From positions 44,121 to 108,120 of the forward strand of contig JAOAIP010000018.1 in NCBI GenBank assembly GCA_026414605.1: 64,000 nt of DNA. The letters are read 5' to 3'. Shown in pieces: positions 25,565-36,100 of the stretch. A program made the position numbers and the translations under genes. This DNA is from Bacteroidia bacterium. Its GTDB lineage: Bacteria; Bacteroidota; Bacteroidia; B-17B0; Aurantibacillaceae. The number at the start of each line of letters is the position of its first letter. The first letter of the stretch is position 1. The notes under the pieces were generated by a model, which saw only the letters and a program-made list of their open reading frames with translations, searched no databases and was not told the origin of the DNA.

Positions 25565-26692
25565 TTACAAATGTTTAATTTTTTTATACAAAGCAATGTA
25601 AATATAGGAAATTAAAAGTATTGGTTCTAAAAAAAACGCTACTGAATAAAGTTTATTTTCTTGAAATTTCTTTGAAGCATAATACATAATAAGCGTTTGA
25701 ACAATATATTTTAATACCAATACACCAATTCCCAAAAGCCATAGTTGTGGAAATAAAATAAAGAATAAGAAAAGAGACACATAAAAAAATCCATACGCAA
25801 AGTAAATCCAAGATAAAAGGGCTTTATGCTTGGGTTTATACAAAGGCGAAGTGCTAAAATGACGGGCTTTTTGAAGCAACCACTGTTTGAAGTTATAGGG
25901 AGGTTCTGAAATAGTAAAAGCATCTGAGTGAATACATACTGCCGTATTAGTAGCAGTGGCTGTTTCATTAATAAACAAATCATCATCGCCCGAAGCAAGG
26001 TGATAATGGTTAGAAAATCCTTTATTTTTGTAGAATAATGATTTGATATAAGCCATATTTCGTCCAACGCCCATATAGGGATTTTTTTGAATAGCCGATG
26101 AAAGATATTGTAAAGCAATAGTAAGGGTATCAAAGCGAATGAGTTGATTTAAAAAACTTTTTTCTTCTTTGTATTTTCCATAACCAAGAACGATTTCAAT
26201 TCCATCTTCAAAATGGCTACTCATTATTTTTATCCATTGATTGGACGATGGATGGCAATCTGCATCTGTAAATACTAAGTGTTCGTATTTAGCGTGCTTT
26301 ATACCTATAAATACTGCCATTTTTTTGCCATGCTTATAGTTTTCACTTTCAGGGATATTGACTTTTCTCAATCTATCAGGATATTGCTGAATATACATAT
26401 CAAGAACCGATTCTGTGCCATCTGTAGAGCAATCATTAACTACAATTACTTCATAATTTTTGTAATCTTGATTTAAAATAAAAGGCAAATTTTCTCTCAA
26501 ATTTTCTTCTTCATTACGAGCACAAATAATAACAGAAACAGGAATGGATTTTTCATTAAAAGAATCTTTAAAACGGATAGCAGGAACATAAAATTTGAAA
26601 TAATTAAATAGTACTAACAAAAACGAAAAAACAAATAGTCCAAGGGCTATCCATTCTAAATTATTCTGAGGAATATACAAAAAATTATCCAT
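25565..26692 (-). CDS. Membrane-bound family 2 glycosyltransferase
   Basis: A 375-residue inner-membrane glycosyltransferase. One N-terminal helix (about 12-33) anchors a GT-A domain: PVSVIICARNEEENLRENLPFIL near 50, YEVIVVNDCSTDGTESVL near 83, HGKKMAVFIGIKHAKYEHLVFTDADCHPSS near 122-150 with the DxD-like DAD motif, SGDDDLFINE near 237, and QWLLQKARHFSTSP near 269, a Q/RxxRW-like motif of processive GT2 enzymes. Three C-terminal helices follow (about 285-370). The product may be a surface polysaccharide or lipid-linked sugar. First gene of the unit with the sigma factor and rsmG; TATTTTTG box at 26737-26744. Confidence 0.88.
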   Translation of the reverse strand: MDNFLYIPQNNLEWIALGLFVFSFLLVLFNYFKFYVPAIRFKDSFNEKSIPVSVIICARNEEENLRENLPFILNQDYKNYEVIVVNDCSTDGTESVLDMYIQQYPDRLRKVNIPESENYKHGKKMAVFIGIKHAKYEHLVFTDADCHPSSNQWIKIMSSHFEDGIEIVLGYGKYKEEKSFLNQLIRFDTLTIALQYLSSAIQKNPYMGVGRNMAYIKSLFYKNKGFSNHYHLASGDDDLFINETATATNTAVCIHSDAFTISEPPYNFKQWLLQKARHFSTSPLYKPKHKALLSWIYFAYGFFYVSLFLFFILFPQLWLLGIGVLVLKYIVQTLIMYYASKKFQENKLYSVAFFLEPILLISYIYIALYKKIKHL

Positions 26693-26736
26693 GTAATAGT
26701 TTATTGTTAATGGTTAGTTGTAATTTGTCTTCTTGC

Positions 26737-26744
26737 AAAAATAG
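26737..26744 (-). promoter_or_regulatory. -7 box TATTTTTG of the GT2-sigma-rsmG unit
   Basis: Consensus box on the minus strand, 44 nt before the GT2 ATG at 26692, in the 64-nt gap after the dehydrogenase gene. Confidence 0.55.
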
Positions 26745-26756
26745 GGGCAGAAAATT

Positions 26757-27965
26757 TTATGCATAAGCATAATCCGATAAGTACTCAAAAGCAGGTGTTA
26801 GTTTTCCATCTTTGCAAATGGTGGCTCTTTCTATAATTCTATCAGGATCTTCGCCCAACAAATGTGGAAGCACTCTTTCTTGAAGATCTCTGGCAAAGCC
26901 ATCGCTGGCGTCTCTTGGAAGTTCGGTTGGTAAATTATCTACTGCCATCACAAGAATGCAATCTTTTTTGAAAGGTAAATCTTCTTGCAGCGTATGGATA
27001 TTAAATCCATAAAAAGGATTTTCTACAGAACTGGCACGAATAGTAGTAGGAATAGAACCATTGATATCACAAGTAATATCAGCAATCACACTAATTTTAA
27101 AATCGGGGGCTTGTACATCTTCTAATGTAAACATTTTAGGAGCACGAGGATCCCAATAATGGGCAGAAATGTAAATATCGGCATGCTTAGTATAAGGTGG
27201 AAACTTAGATACAAAATGTTCAGGATGCTGAAAGAAATCGTTTAAGTCAAAGTTATGATCATCTTTTCTTTCCACATAGTCACGTGGTGTCAATTGAGTA
27301 TAAACAGGTTCTCTATAATTGGTCATTAAAAATTCTTCGGGTGTAACTCTGCGAATGTGCAGTACACTAAGTGTTTCAATCACACCATTGGCCACTCTTC
27401 CACTACCTGTCATTACTATTTTGATATTTGGTAATTTGATTCGTTTGAGTTCTTCTTCCATTTCGGATTTGTCTCTACATTGATAAGCGGGCTTTAAGCG
27501 GAATAAATCGTATTTTAAACCATAACCACGAATGGCATTGTATGCACCTACAATACCTGCATATCGTCCAAATCCAATAATTCTATTGTGATTTTTATCT
27601 GTCAAAGTTTCATAGTCAATCATTGTGATTTTCTTATCAATAAGGGCTTTCATCAATTTTTGATTGTGGGCTTGTTTTTTAATAATGTGAGCAAAAAAGA
27701 AATAGGTCTTGTTGGGGATTAATTTTTCAACAGGAACTTCTTTGACGCCCATCAATACATCACAATCAGATAAGTCCTCTTGCAAAGGAATACCAAATGA
27801 AGTATATTCTTCATTAGAATAACAACGAATATCACTTGGCTGAACAACAATTGAGATATTCGGATAGGACTTAATAAGTTCAGAGCAAACTAATGGAGTG
27901 AGTGGTACGCGTTTGTCTACAGGTTTTTTTTCTTCTCTTAATACACCAATTTTTATCTTTTTCAT
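26757..27965 (-). CDS. Saccharopine/alanine dehydrogenase-family NAD(P) enzyme (lysine-ketoglutarate reductase-like)
   Basis: A 402-residue cytosolic dehydrogenase of the AlaDH/PNT superfamily. The N-terminal domain opens IKIGVLREEKKPVDKRVPLTP (3-23), with YFFFAHIIKKQAHN near 93. The nucleotide-binding half has IKIVMTGSGRVANGVIETL near 178-196. Segments FGRYAGIVGAYNAIRGYG, AHYWDPRAPKMF and VIADITCDINGSIPTTIR with ENPFYGFN resemble the lysine-2-oxoglutarate reductase domain of eukaryotic AASS and fungal Lys1 more than alanine dehydrogenase, so a saccharopine-forming or related amino-acid reaction is my best guess. No second lysine-pathway gene is near. Divergent from the S41 peptidase gene through abutting promoters at 28000-28015. 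Confidence 0.7.
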   Translation of the reverse strand: MKKIKIGVLREEKKPVDKRVPLTPLVCSELIKSYPNISIVVQPSDIRCYSNEEYTSFGIPLQEDLSDCDVLMGVKEVPVEKLIPNKTYFFFAHIIKKQAHNQKLMKALIDKKITMIDYETLTDKNHNRIIGFGRYAGIVGAYNAIRGYGLKYDLFRLKPAYQCRDKSEMEEELKRIKLPNIKIVMTGSGRVANGVIETLSVLHIRRVTPEEFLMTNYREPVYTQLTPRDYVERKDDHNFDLNDFFQHPEHFVSKFPPYTKHADIYISAHYWDPRAPKMFTLEDVQAPDFKISVIADITCDINGSIPTTIRASSVENPFYGFNIHTLQEDLPFKKDCILVMAVDNLPTELPRDASDGFARDLQERVLPHLLGEDPDRIIERATICKDGKLTPAFEYLSDYAYA

Positions 27966-27999
27966 AGTGCTATAATTTGATTGATAGTGTTAATTTAAT

Positions 28000-28007
28000 T
28001 AAGTTTG
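28000..28007 (+). promoter_or_regulatory. -7 box TAAGTTTG of the S41 peptidase gene
   Basis: First half of the 16-nt palindrome-like TAAGTTTGCAAATGTA. It lies 17 nt before the ATG at 28025 and excludes the upstream in-frame start at 27977. Confidence 0.6.
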
Positions 28008-28015
28008 CAAATGTA
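28008..28015 (-). promoter_or_regulatory. -7 box TACATTTG of the dehydrogenase gene
   Basis: Second half of the same 16-nt sequence, read on the minus strand. The two -7 boxes abut with no base between them, so polymerase cannot occupy both. Confidence 0.6.
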
Positions 28016-28024
28016 ATGTTTAAA

Positions 28025-29455
28025 ATGCGAATTTTTATTTTTTTGATGATATTTTTTGTTATTAAATCTTTTGCCCAAACAAAGAAGGCGATTGAGTATT
28101 TTACATATAATGAAAAAGAATTGCAGCAAGATATTGCTATCTTAAAAGAGGTTTTATTAAATACTCATCCTTCGGTTGATTTTTATGCTTCAAAAGAATG
28201 GTATGAACATTATTTTGATACGGCTTTGAATGTTCATCACGCTATGACAGAAAAAGCATTTAGAATGTTTTTAAAAAGAAAATTATCAGCATTACATTGT
28301 GGACATACAGCCATTTTACCCTCTAAAAAATACGATCGCTATCTTGATAAAAAGCCATTTATTGTGTTGCCTTATTTTATGGGATATTTTGAGTCATATT
28401 TAATCAATATAAAAAATATAGATAGTAAAGATACATTATTAAAAGCAATGGATACAATAGTATCCATCAATAATAAGCCCGTTTCTGAATATGCCAAAGA
28501 ATTTGAACATTACTTATATGTAGATGCTTTTGCAGATGCTTCTAAAAAAGAATTGATACAAAAAAATTTCGTTTTTTATTATTCTGCCATTTATGAAAGC
28601 GATTCTGCTTTAATTGAACAAATCAAATATAATACATCTATAAACAAAAAAATTCCGTTTAAAAAATTCAAATATTTAAATAATATCTTATGGCAAATGA
28701 AAAGCGATACCTTGATGAAAAAATACGGAGGACGCTATTACGCAGGTGTGTATTTAGATACAAATAAAGCGATTTATTATATGAAAATTAAATCCTTTTC
28801 AGGAATAAGTATGCGAGGTTTTTTTAAAAGAACATTTCGCCAATTACAAAAAAATAAATCACAAGTGCTTATTCTTGATTTACGAAATAATCCAGGAGGT
28901 AAAATTGCACAATCTTTAAATTTGCTTTCTTATTTATTACCACAAAAAGATAGTATAATATACGAAACCCGAATACAAAATATAGAACACAAAAAATACA
29001 TTTCAAGAAAATTAGAATTTAGAGTCATTCAATTTTTTATGCAAATAAGCAAAAAACACAAGGATAAAAAATACATTGATTATATTCGTTTGAATTCAAA
29101 ATATCATTTTGATAATAAAGTATATGTTTTAGTCAATGCCAATACCTTTTCAGCGGCAAATTTGGTGGCTGTTTATTTATCAAAAAGACCAAATACAAAA
29201 ATAGTAGGTACAGAAACATCAGGTGCTCTTTGGGGAAGCAATGCTGTCAACTTTTTGAGATTAACACTTCCAAATACAAAAGTTAAATGTATTATTCCTA
29301 CTTTTCGCATTTATCATTCTATAAAACAAACCAATCAAAAAAAATTAATGCATTCTATTTTACCTGATATTTATGTACATTACAACCCTTCAGATTATTT
29401 GAATAAAAAAGATAAAGCATTAGAGTCCGTTTATTTTGATTTGATGCGTAAATGA
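28025..29455 (+). CDS. Exported S41-family peptidase
   Basis: A 476-residue exported protease of the C-terminal processing (tail-specific) class. The signal peptide MRIFIFLMIFFVIKSFAQ starts at 28025; ATG codons further upstream would precede or break the promoter. A helical N-terminal part contains HCGHTAILPS near 95; the peptidase core has SQVLILDLRNNPGGKIAQSL near 280 and VLVNANTFSAANLVAVYL near 368, with the nucleophile Ser in NTFSAAN, then VGTETSGALWGSNAVNF. The usual PDZ domain is not obvious; residues 120-160 (FIVLPYFMGYFES...ISINNKPVSEYA) may be a reduced one. murB follows 35 nt later. Confidence 0.85.
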   Translation: MRIFIFLMIFFVIKSFAQTKKAIEYFTYNEKELQQDIAILKEVLLNTHPSVDFYASKEWYEHYFDTALNVHHAMTEKAFRMFLKRKLSALHCGHTAILPSKKYDRYLDKKPFIVLPYFMGYFESYLINIKNIDSKDTLLKAMDTIVSINNKPVSEYAKEFEHYLYVDAFADASKKELIQKNFVFYYSAIYESDSALIEQIKYNTSINKKIPFKKFKYLNNILWQMKSDTLMKKYGGRYYAGVYLDTNKAIYYMKIKSFSGISMRGFFKRTFRQLQKNKSQVLILDLRNNPGGKIAQSLNLLSYLLPQKDSIIYETRIQNIEHKKYISRKLEFRVIQFFMQISKKHKDKKYIDYIRLNSKYHFDNKVYVLVNANTFSAANLVAVYLSKRPNTKIVGTETSGALWGSNAVNFLRLTLPNTKVKCIIPTFRIYHSIKQTNQKKLMHSILPDIYVHYNPSDYLNKKDKALESVYFDLMRK

Positions 29456-29490
29456 TTATATAACAACAGGAAAAACAAAAAGAAATTGCT

Positions 29491-30501
29491 ATGAAAATTT
29501 TACATAATGTATCATTATTGCCTTTTAATACATTTAAGATGAATGTAAAGGCAAAAGAATGTCGTATCATTGAAGATGAAAACGAGTTACTTAAAATAGA
29601 TACACTTTCTCAAAATTCTTTAGTACTCGGAGGAGGAAGCAATGTGTTATTTACAAAAGATTATGATGGGATAATTTTAAAAAATGAATTGAAAGGACGG
29701 GAAATTATTGACGAATCAGAAGAAGAAATTCTTTTGAATATAAAAGGAGGAGAAAACTGGCATAGCGTAGTAATGTGGGCAGTAGAAAATAATTGGAATG
29801 GTATTGAAAATTTAGCATTAATACCGGGAACTATGGGAGCCGCACCCATTCAAAACATTGGGGCTTATGGTGTAGAAATAAAAGATGTTTTGGAATATGT
29901 TCGTTTTTATCATTTTGATACAAAATCATTTGAGACAATTAAAAATCAAGATTGTCAATTTGCTTACAGAGATAGTATTTTTAAAAGGTCATTAAAAAAT
30001 AAAGTGTTCATTACCGATGTAGGATTACGATTGCGAAAAAAGAATCATCAATACAAATTGGATTATGGTAATATCAGAGAAGAATTAGATAAAAGAAATA
30101 TCCAAACGATACGTCCAAAATTAATTGCAGAAGTAGTGATGCATATTCGTCAGACAAAATTACCAGACCCTAATGTAGTAGGCAATGCAGGGAGTTTCTT
30201 TAAAAACCCAGAAGTCAGTGAGGAAGTTTATTGGCGATTAAAAGAAAAGTTTCCAAATATCGTCGCTTATTCCATAGGAAATAATAAATACAAATTAGCC
30301 GCAGGATGGATGATAGAGTATTGTGGCTTCAAAGGATATGTTCATAAAGGGGCTGCAGTGCACACACGTCAGGCATTAGTGTTGATTAATCAAAAAAATG
30401 CTACTGGAAAAGATATATTAGAATTAGCCAATATAATTATTGATAAAGTAAATCAAGTATTTGGTGTGATATTAGAACCCGAAGTAAATATTATTGGATA
30501 A
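29491..30501 (+). CDS. murB: UDP-N-acetylmuramate dehydrogenase
   Basis: A 336-residue FAD enzyme that reduces the enolpyruvyl product of MurA to UDP-MurNAc. Features: PFNTFKMNVKA near 11, LVLGGGSNVLFTKDYDGIIL near 45-64 (FAD), ENWHSVVMWAVENNWNGIENLALIPGTMGAAPIQNIGAYGVEIKD near 90-133, the catalytic-Ser segment GNAGSFFKNP near 230 and the closing LEPEVNIIG with the proton-donor Glu. The presence of the long central insert makes it type I, as in E. coli. Same strand as the S41 peptidase and overlapping the next gene by 1 nt (TAATG), so it is in an envelope operon. Confidence 0.96.
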   Translation: MKILHNVSLLPFNTFKMNVKAKECRIIEDENELLKIDTLSQNSLVLGGGSNVLFTKDYDGIILKNELKGREIIDESEEEILLNIKGGENWHSVVMWAVENNWNGIENLALIPGTMGAAPIQNIGAYGVEIKDVLEYVRFYHFDTKSFETIKNQDCQFAYRDSIFKRSLKNKVFITDVGLRLRKKNHQYKLDYGNIREELDKRNIQTIRPKLIAEVVMHIRQTKLPDPNVVGNAGSFFKNPEVSEEVYWRLKEKFPNIVAYSIGNNKYKLAAGWMIEYCGFKGYVHKGAAVHTRQALVLINQKNATGKDILELANIIIDKVNQVFGVILEPEVNIIG

Positions 30502-31871
30502 TGAATAGGGCATCATTACTAACGCAAGATAGTTTAGTAGAATCTTCTACTACTCAACAAAAGTTGAAGTGGTCATTGGTAGATATTACTATTTATCTGC
30601 ATTTTTTTATTCCCAGTTATATTTTATTTAAGCAACCCTTTGAGTTTTATATTACTTATACCTTTATTATTTTATACTTACCTTTTTTGGTAACAAAATA
30701 TCCTATTCCAAGAGGTATATGGTGGATACTTTTAATATTATTAGTTACAGGTTTATTTAATGTTTGGGCTGAAAACAATACGTATAAAAATTTTTTCAAG
30801 ATATATTTAAATATTGCTGTTAATTTGATTTTCTATGCTGCAGTAGTAGCATATTACAATTATGATGTAGAGACAATGTTTAGAAGATACTTAAAGGGGG
30901 CTGTAATAGTGTGTATATATGGGCTAATTCAGGTGATAGCATATAAGATAGGTGCATTGGCTTTGGTAGATTTAAGAAATTTCGGATTTAATAAGTGGGC
31001 AATTATGCCAGGTGGTTTATTGGGCATAAGAATAAATTCAACTTATCCCGAACCCGCTTATTTTGCCAATTTTATAGCACCTGCAGCATTTGTGGCTATT
31101 TATTCATTATTCATTAAAAAAACAAACTTGATGAAAAGATGGGAGGCAATTATTATATTACTTGTGTATTTTTTATCATTTTCTACTGTGGGATATACCG
31201 CTATATTTGTGAGTATGTTTTTATTGTTATTAAATTTTGGATTAATTCGTTATGCCCTATTAGCCATACCTGTTGGTGTTTTTGTATTTTATGTTTTATA
31301 TAATAATGTAGAAGATTTTAAAGATAGAATAGATGGCGTCAAAATTGTATTTATAGATGAATATCTTTTAGAAGAAAAAGATAAAGAAGTGGCTAATCAA
31401 CAGGCGTTTTTAGCAAGACAATGGAGAGTATTAACGAAAGTACATGGTTCGCCTTTAGTGTTGTATAATAATTATTATGTAGCAATGCAAAATTTTAGAT
31501 CCAATCCATTATTTGGTACAGGTCTTGGTTCCCATGAAATAGCATTTCAAAAGTATAATTTGAATTATTTAATCAGTAAATGGTATTTATTTAATACACC
31601 CGATGCCAATTCTATGGGACTGCGAATAATATCAGAACTTGGTTTGTTAGGCATTATTTTTATGGTTTTATTTATCAAAAATAATTTTATTCACAAAAAT
31701 CAAACAACTAATGATAATGTATGGATAATCAGTTCTGCTTTATTAGTTTTAATTATTATTCAGATATTGAGGCAAGGAAACTATACTTATGCAGGTTTTA
31801 TATTTTTTGCTTATTTATATTATCAAAACAAGTTGAATTTGAATTTATCGGTAAACTCGACAAATGAATAA
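30501..31871 (+). CDS. O-antigen ligase/polymerase-like membrane protein
   Basis: A 456-residue polytopic membrane protein with about eleven hydrophobic helices and a large extracytoplasmic loop (about 275-360) between the later helices, the layout of WaaL/Wzy proteins. That loop contains RQWRVLTKVHGSPLVLYNNYYVAMQNFRSNPLFGTGLGSHEIAF, and NPLFGTGLGSHE resembles the Wzy_C motif. It would join or polymerise lipid-linked sugars at the periplasmic face; whether ligase or polymerase is undecided. The start overlaps the murB stop (TAATGA) and the stop overlaps the acyltransferase start by 8 nt, so all three are translationally coupled. Confidence 0.75.
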   Translation: MNRASLLTQDSLVESSTTQQKLKWSLVDITIYLHFFIPSYILFKQPFEFYITYTFIILYLPFLVTKYPIPRGIWWILLILLVTGLFNVWAENNTYKNFFKIYLNIAVNLIFYAAVVAYYNYDVETMFRRYLKGAVIVCIYGLIQVIAYKIGALALVDLRNFGFNKWAIMPGGLLGIRINSTYPEPAYFANFIAPAAFVAIYSLFIKKTNLMKRWEAIIILLVYFLSFSTVGYTAIFVSMFLLLLNFGLIRYALLAIPVGVFVFYVLYNNVEDFKDRIDGVKIVFIDEYLLEEKDKEVANQQAFLARQWRVLTKVHGSPLVLYNNYYVAMQNFRSNPLFGTGLGSHEIAFQKYNLNYLISKWYLFNTPDANSMGLRIISELGLLGIIFMVLFIKNNFIHKNQTTNDNVWIISSALLVLIIIQILRQGNYTYAGFIFFAYLYYQNKLNLNLSVNSTNE

Positions 31872-33012
31872 AGAAAAAATACATTTTAAAGGAATAAATG
31901 GATTACGCTTTTTTTCAGCAAGTGCTGTAATATTGTCGCATATTGAACTTATAAAAATGGCTTTTGGGTATTCTCATTTTTGGAACCATCCATTCTTTTT
32001 TTATTTGGGAGGTATTGGAGTTTATTTTTTCTTTGTATTAAGTGGATTTTTAATTTCTTATTTGTTATTAAAAGAATTTGAACAAACTCAAACCATCAGT
32101 GTAAAAAACTTTTATATTAGAAGAATGCTTAGAATATGGCCATTGTATTACTTAATAGTGATTGTCGGTTTTTTTATTTTACCACATTTTTCTCAAATAA
32201 AAATAAATTATTTGGAAAATTCTTTTCGCTCTCATTATTATTCAATGTTGATACTTTACTTGCTAATGCTTCCCAATTTTGCAACAGCACTTTTTGGACA
32301 TGTGCCTCACATAGGTCATTTATGGACAATTGGTGTAGAAGAACAATTTTATATTTTATGGCCATTGGTAATTAAAAATATAATGAAGCGTAAAATTAAT
32401 TTTATTAAAGTAATTCTAATGCTAATAAGTATTATTATAATTGTCAAAGCAATTGTTTTAGGTATTTATATTTTTAATAACCATCATCCGACACTAATAC
32501 CAATAAAAGAATTTTTAGCAGGGTTTAAAATTGAATGTATGGCTATTGGTTCTATTGGTGCTTATTTATATTGGTCAAAGAATCCTATATTAAATATTTT
32601 TTATAAATCTTCTATTCATGTTTTATCTTGGTTATTTATTCCTATATTGATTTTTTATACTCCTTCTTGGTTGCAAGATGGAAATCACATTATTTATTCA
32701 ATTTTGTTTGTTATTATTATATTAAATGTATCTACTAATCCCAATTCTTTTATAAAATTAGAAAACACAGTTTTTAATTTTTTAGGTAAAATTTCTTATG
32801 GAATTTATATGTATCACTTTATGATCATACCTATTACACTTGTTTTATTAAAGTACGTTGGCATTGATATTAATTCAATATATGGCAATGTCTTGCTTTA
32901 TTCATTAGTTTTTATATTCACAATTTTTATAGCAACTCTTTCATATTTAGTATTTGAAAATAAGTTTCTAACATTAAAAGAAAAATTTGCTGTAGTTTAT
33001 TCAAAAATGTAA
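31864..33012 (+). CDS. Acyltransferase 3 family membrane protein
   Basis: A 382-residue integral membrane acyltransferase with about ten helices. The N-terminal signature INGLRFFSASAVILSHIE near 10-27 contains the conserved His; the RRMLRIWPLYYLIVIVGF segment near 79 and HIGHLWTIGVEEQFYILWPLV near 145-165 are classical for the family (OafA/NodX type). Such proteins O-acylate surface polysaccharides, peptidoglycan or small molecules. It is the last gene after murB and the polymerase-like gene, so the likely acceptor is the same surface glycan. Confidence 0.92.
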   Translation: MNKEKIHFKGINGLRFFSASAVILSHIELIKMAFGYSHFWNHPFFFYLGGIGVYFFFVLSGFLISYLLLKEFEQTQTISVKNFYIRRMLRIWPLYYLIVIVGFFILPHFSQIKINYLENSFRSHYYSMLILYLLMLPNFATALFGHVPHIGHLWTIGVEEQFYILWPLVIKNIMKRKINFIKVILMLISIIIIVKAIVLGIYIFNNHHPTLIPIKEFLAGFKIECMAIGSIGAYLYWSKNPILNIFYKSSIHVLSWLFIPILIFYTPSWLQDGNHIIYSILFVIIILNVSTNPNSFIKLENTVFNFLGKISYGIYMYHFMIIPITLVLLKYVGIDINSIYGNVLLYSLVFIFTIFIATLSYLVFENKFLTLKEKFAVVYSKM

Positions 33013-33085
33013 TTCAGTTTTTACCACTCGTCCTTTTATTTTATCCATTCAAATAATTTAAATTTTGTATTACAATTATTCTCTC

Positions 33086-33093
33086 TAACTTTG
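33086..33093 (+). promoter_or_regulatory. Promoter of the S8 protease gene (TTG / TAACTTTG)
   Basis: -7 box TAACTTTG with a TTG at 33065-33067, 18 nt upstream, as the -33 element. It lies 18 nt before the ATG at 33112. Confidence 0.65.
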
Positions 33094-33111
33094 TAGTCAA
33101 AATTTACAACT

Positions 33112-36100
33112 ATGAAAAAAATTTCTCTGTTTATCTCATTGCTTGGAATCTCTATTATTGCTTATTCTCAAACTATTTACAAAGATTATAGAGATGGTGA
33201 AATCTATGTCAAGTATAAAATCAATGGGCAAAAGCAAATAGGTAATGTTACTACCCCAAAAAATATCCCCCTATCTCAAATGTATGGGCTTAATGAATTA
33301 GTTTCAAAATATGGCATATACAAGATTACCAAACCCTTTTGGGCAGCAGATGATGATCCTGATTTACAAAGAATCTACAAAGTATACTTTAATGATATTT
33401 CAAAGGTGAATCAGTTTATTAATGAATTGAATGAAAAAAACTATATAGAATACGCAGAAAAGGTACCCATTACTCAATTATTTATTACACCTAATGACCC
33501 TTCTTATGGTTCTCAGTGGTTTTTAACTAAAATCAATGCACCTAATGCTTGGAATGTATTTAACGGAAATTCCAATATTACCATTGCTATTGTAGATAAT
33601 GCGATTCAAGTAACACACACCGATTTATCTGCTAATGTATGGGTAAATCCTGGTGAAATAGCAGGTAATGGTATTGATGATGACTTAAACGGCTTTGTAG
33701 ATGATATCAATGGATATGATGTAGCGGATGATGATAATAATCCCAATCCACCGAATACTACATTTGACCACGGAACGCATTGTGCTGGAGATGCAGCGGC
33801 TCGAACAAATAATAGTACAGGGGGGGCTGCTATTGGATGGAACTTAAAAATCATAGGCGTAAAATCTACTCGTGATGCAGGTTCTTCCTCAAGCATTGAA
33901 GTAGGTTATGATGGAATAATTTATGCGGTTCGTGCTAAGGCAAAAGTTATTTCTTGTTCGTGGGGAGGTACAGGAAGTGCTACAAGTGAGCAATCAGTAA
34001 TTAATTATGCATGGAACAAAGGTTGTATTATTGTGTGTGCCGCCGGAAATGATGGTAATTCAACACCGCATTATCCTGCTGCCTATAACAATGTTTTTGC
34101 AGTAGCATCTTCTGGTAGTACAGATGTAAAATCTTCTTTCTCATGTTATGGATCTTGGGTGGATATTACTGCTCCAGGTGAAAATATCTATAGCACTGTG
34201 CCTAATAATACTTATGGATATATGAGTGGTACTTCAATGGCAACGCCTCTAACAGCAGGACTGTGTGGATTAGTATGGGCAAAAAATCCTTCAATGTCTC
34301 CACAAGCCGTTTTAAATTGTATCACTACAACCGCTGCTAATATCTATACTATCTCGGGCAATTCTGCTTATGCAGGACAATTAGGATCAGGAAGAATAGA
34401 TGCATATCAAGCACTATTATGTGCTCAAAGTTCAACGAATAATCCACCTATTGCTGATTTTACATCTAATAAACAAGTGATATGTCCAGGACAAAATATC
34501 CAATTCTTTGATGCTTCGTATTTTTCGCCTACTTCTTGGAGTTGGGTATTTCAAGGGGGAACACCGGCTACTGCTACTTCTTCTAATCCTATTGTGTCTT
34601 GGAGTACACCTGGAACCTATTCGGTTCAACTTACTGCTACAAATGCAAATGGTAGTAGCGTAGTAACCAAGACAGCGTATGTTACAGTTACTGGTGTGAA
34701 TGCTTTACCGCTTACAGAGGGCTTTCAAGGAAGTTCTTTTCCTCCTGCAGGTTGGGTAAATGATGATAAATTTCAGGACGGTGTAGCATGGGCTAAAAAG
34801 ACAGGTGTAGGCGGTTTTGGAACAAGTAATGCGTGTGCGTATTTTGACAATTATAACCTAAATGCTCGTGGAATAAGAGAGGGGTTATGGACTGCTAAGT
34901 ATGATTTTTCAGCAGTTACATCTGCAACACTACAGTTTGATGTGGCTTATGCTCGTTACGATGCTACTTATTCGGATACATTAGAAGTGTTGGTTTCTAC
35001 AGATTGCGGGCTTACATGGACTTCTGTTTATATCAAAGGGGGCACAACGCTTGCTACAGCCCCCGATTATACGGCTAATGTTTTTACGCCTACTTCTTCT
35101 CAGTGGCGAAAAGAAAATGTTGTTATTACAAGTCAAACAGCAGGTCAGGGCAGTGTAATGTTTAATTTCGTTAATAGAGGGCATTTTGGGCAAGCAATCT
35201 ATTTAGATAATATCAATATACAATATGCGGCTTCTTCACCTCCTACGGCTAATTTTAATAATCCTTCCACCATTTGTACGGGGGTTGCTGTTACCTTTAC
35301 AGATGTTTCAACCAATACACCTACTTCTTGGAATTGGTTAATGCCAGGGGCTACACCTTCTATATCTACGGTTCAAAATCCAACAGTAACTTACAATAAT
35401 TCAGGCGTTTATTCTATTACGCTTACGGCTACCAATGGAAGTGGTAGTAATTCAGTAGTTAAGTCAGTTACAGTAAATGCTACACCAACAATTACAGTAA
35501 ATTCCCCAACAATTTGTAGTGGTCAAACGGCTACTCTTACTGCTAGCGGAGCGACTTCTTATACTTGGAACACAGGTGCTATTGCTTCTTCAATTTCAGT
35601 TATGCCTTCATCTACTACTGTTTATACGGTAACTGGAAAAACAAGTGGATGTTCATCTTCAAAAACCACGACGGTTACAGTCAATCCAACGCCCACTATT
35701 AGTGTCAATTCTGCTACAATATGTAGTGGACAAAGTGCTGTATTGACGGCTTCTGGTGCAAGTTCATATACTTGGAATACGGGGGCTTCAGGATCATCTA
35801 TTTCAGTATCGCCATCTTCTACATCTACATATACGGTTACAGGAATTTCAGGAAGTTGTAGTTCATCTAAAACTACGACGGTTACAGTCAATCCTTTACC
35901 AGTTGTAACTTCAAATATTACAAATGCTACAGCACCGGGTTGTTCAAACGGTTCGGCAACTGTTAATGTTACAGGAAATGCACCATTTACATATTCTTGG
36001 ACTCCATCTGTATCTACAACAAATACGGCTACCAATTTAAATGGTACTGCAGGATCAGGTACTAATTATTCTGTTACAGTTACAGACGCAAATAATTGTT

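Noticed and set aside
25711..26133. 140-codon frame in the same strand as the GT2 gene
   Set aside because: Alternate-frame shadow of the membrane part of the glycosyltransferase, whose motifs are intact in the other frame.
35622..36035. 137-codon frame antisense to the S8 protease repeats
   Set aside because: It is the mirror of Thr/Ser-rich repeat codons (ACN/TCN read backwards); the sense gene is certain.
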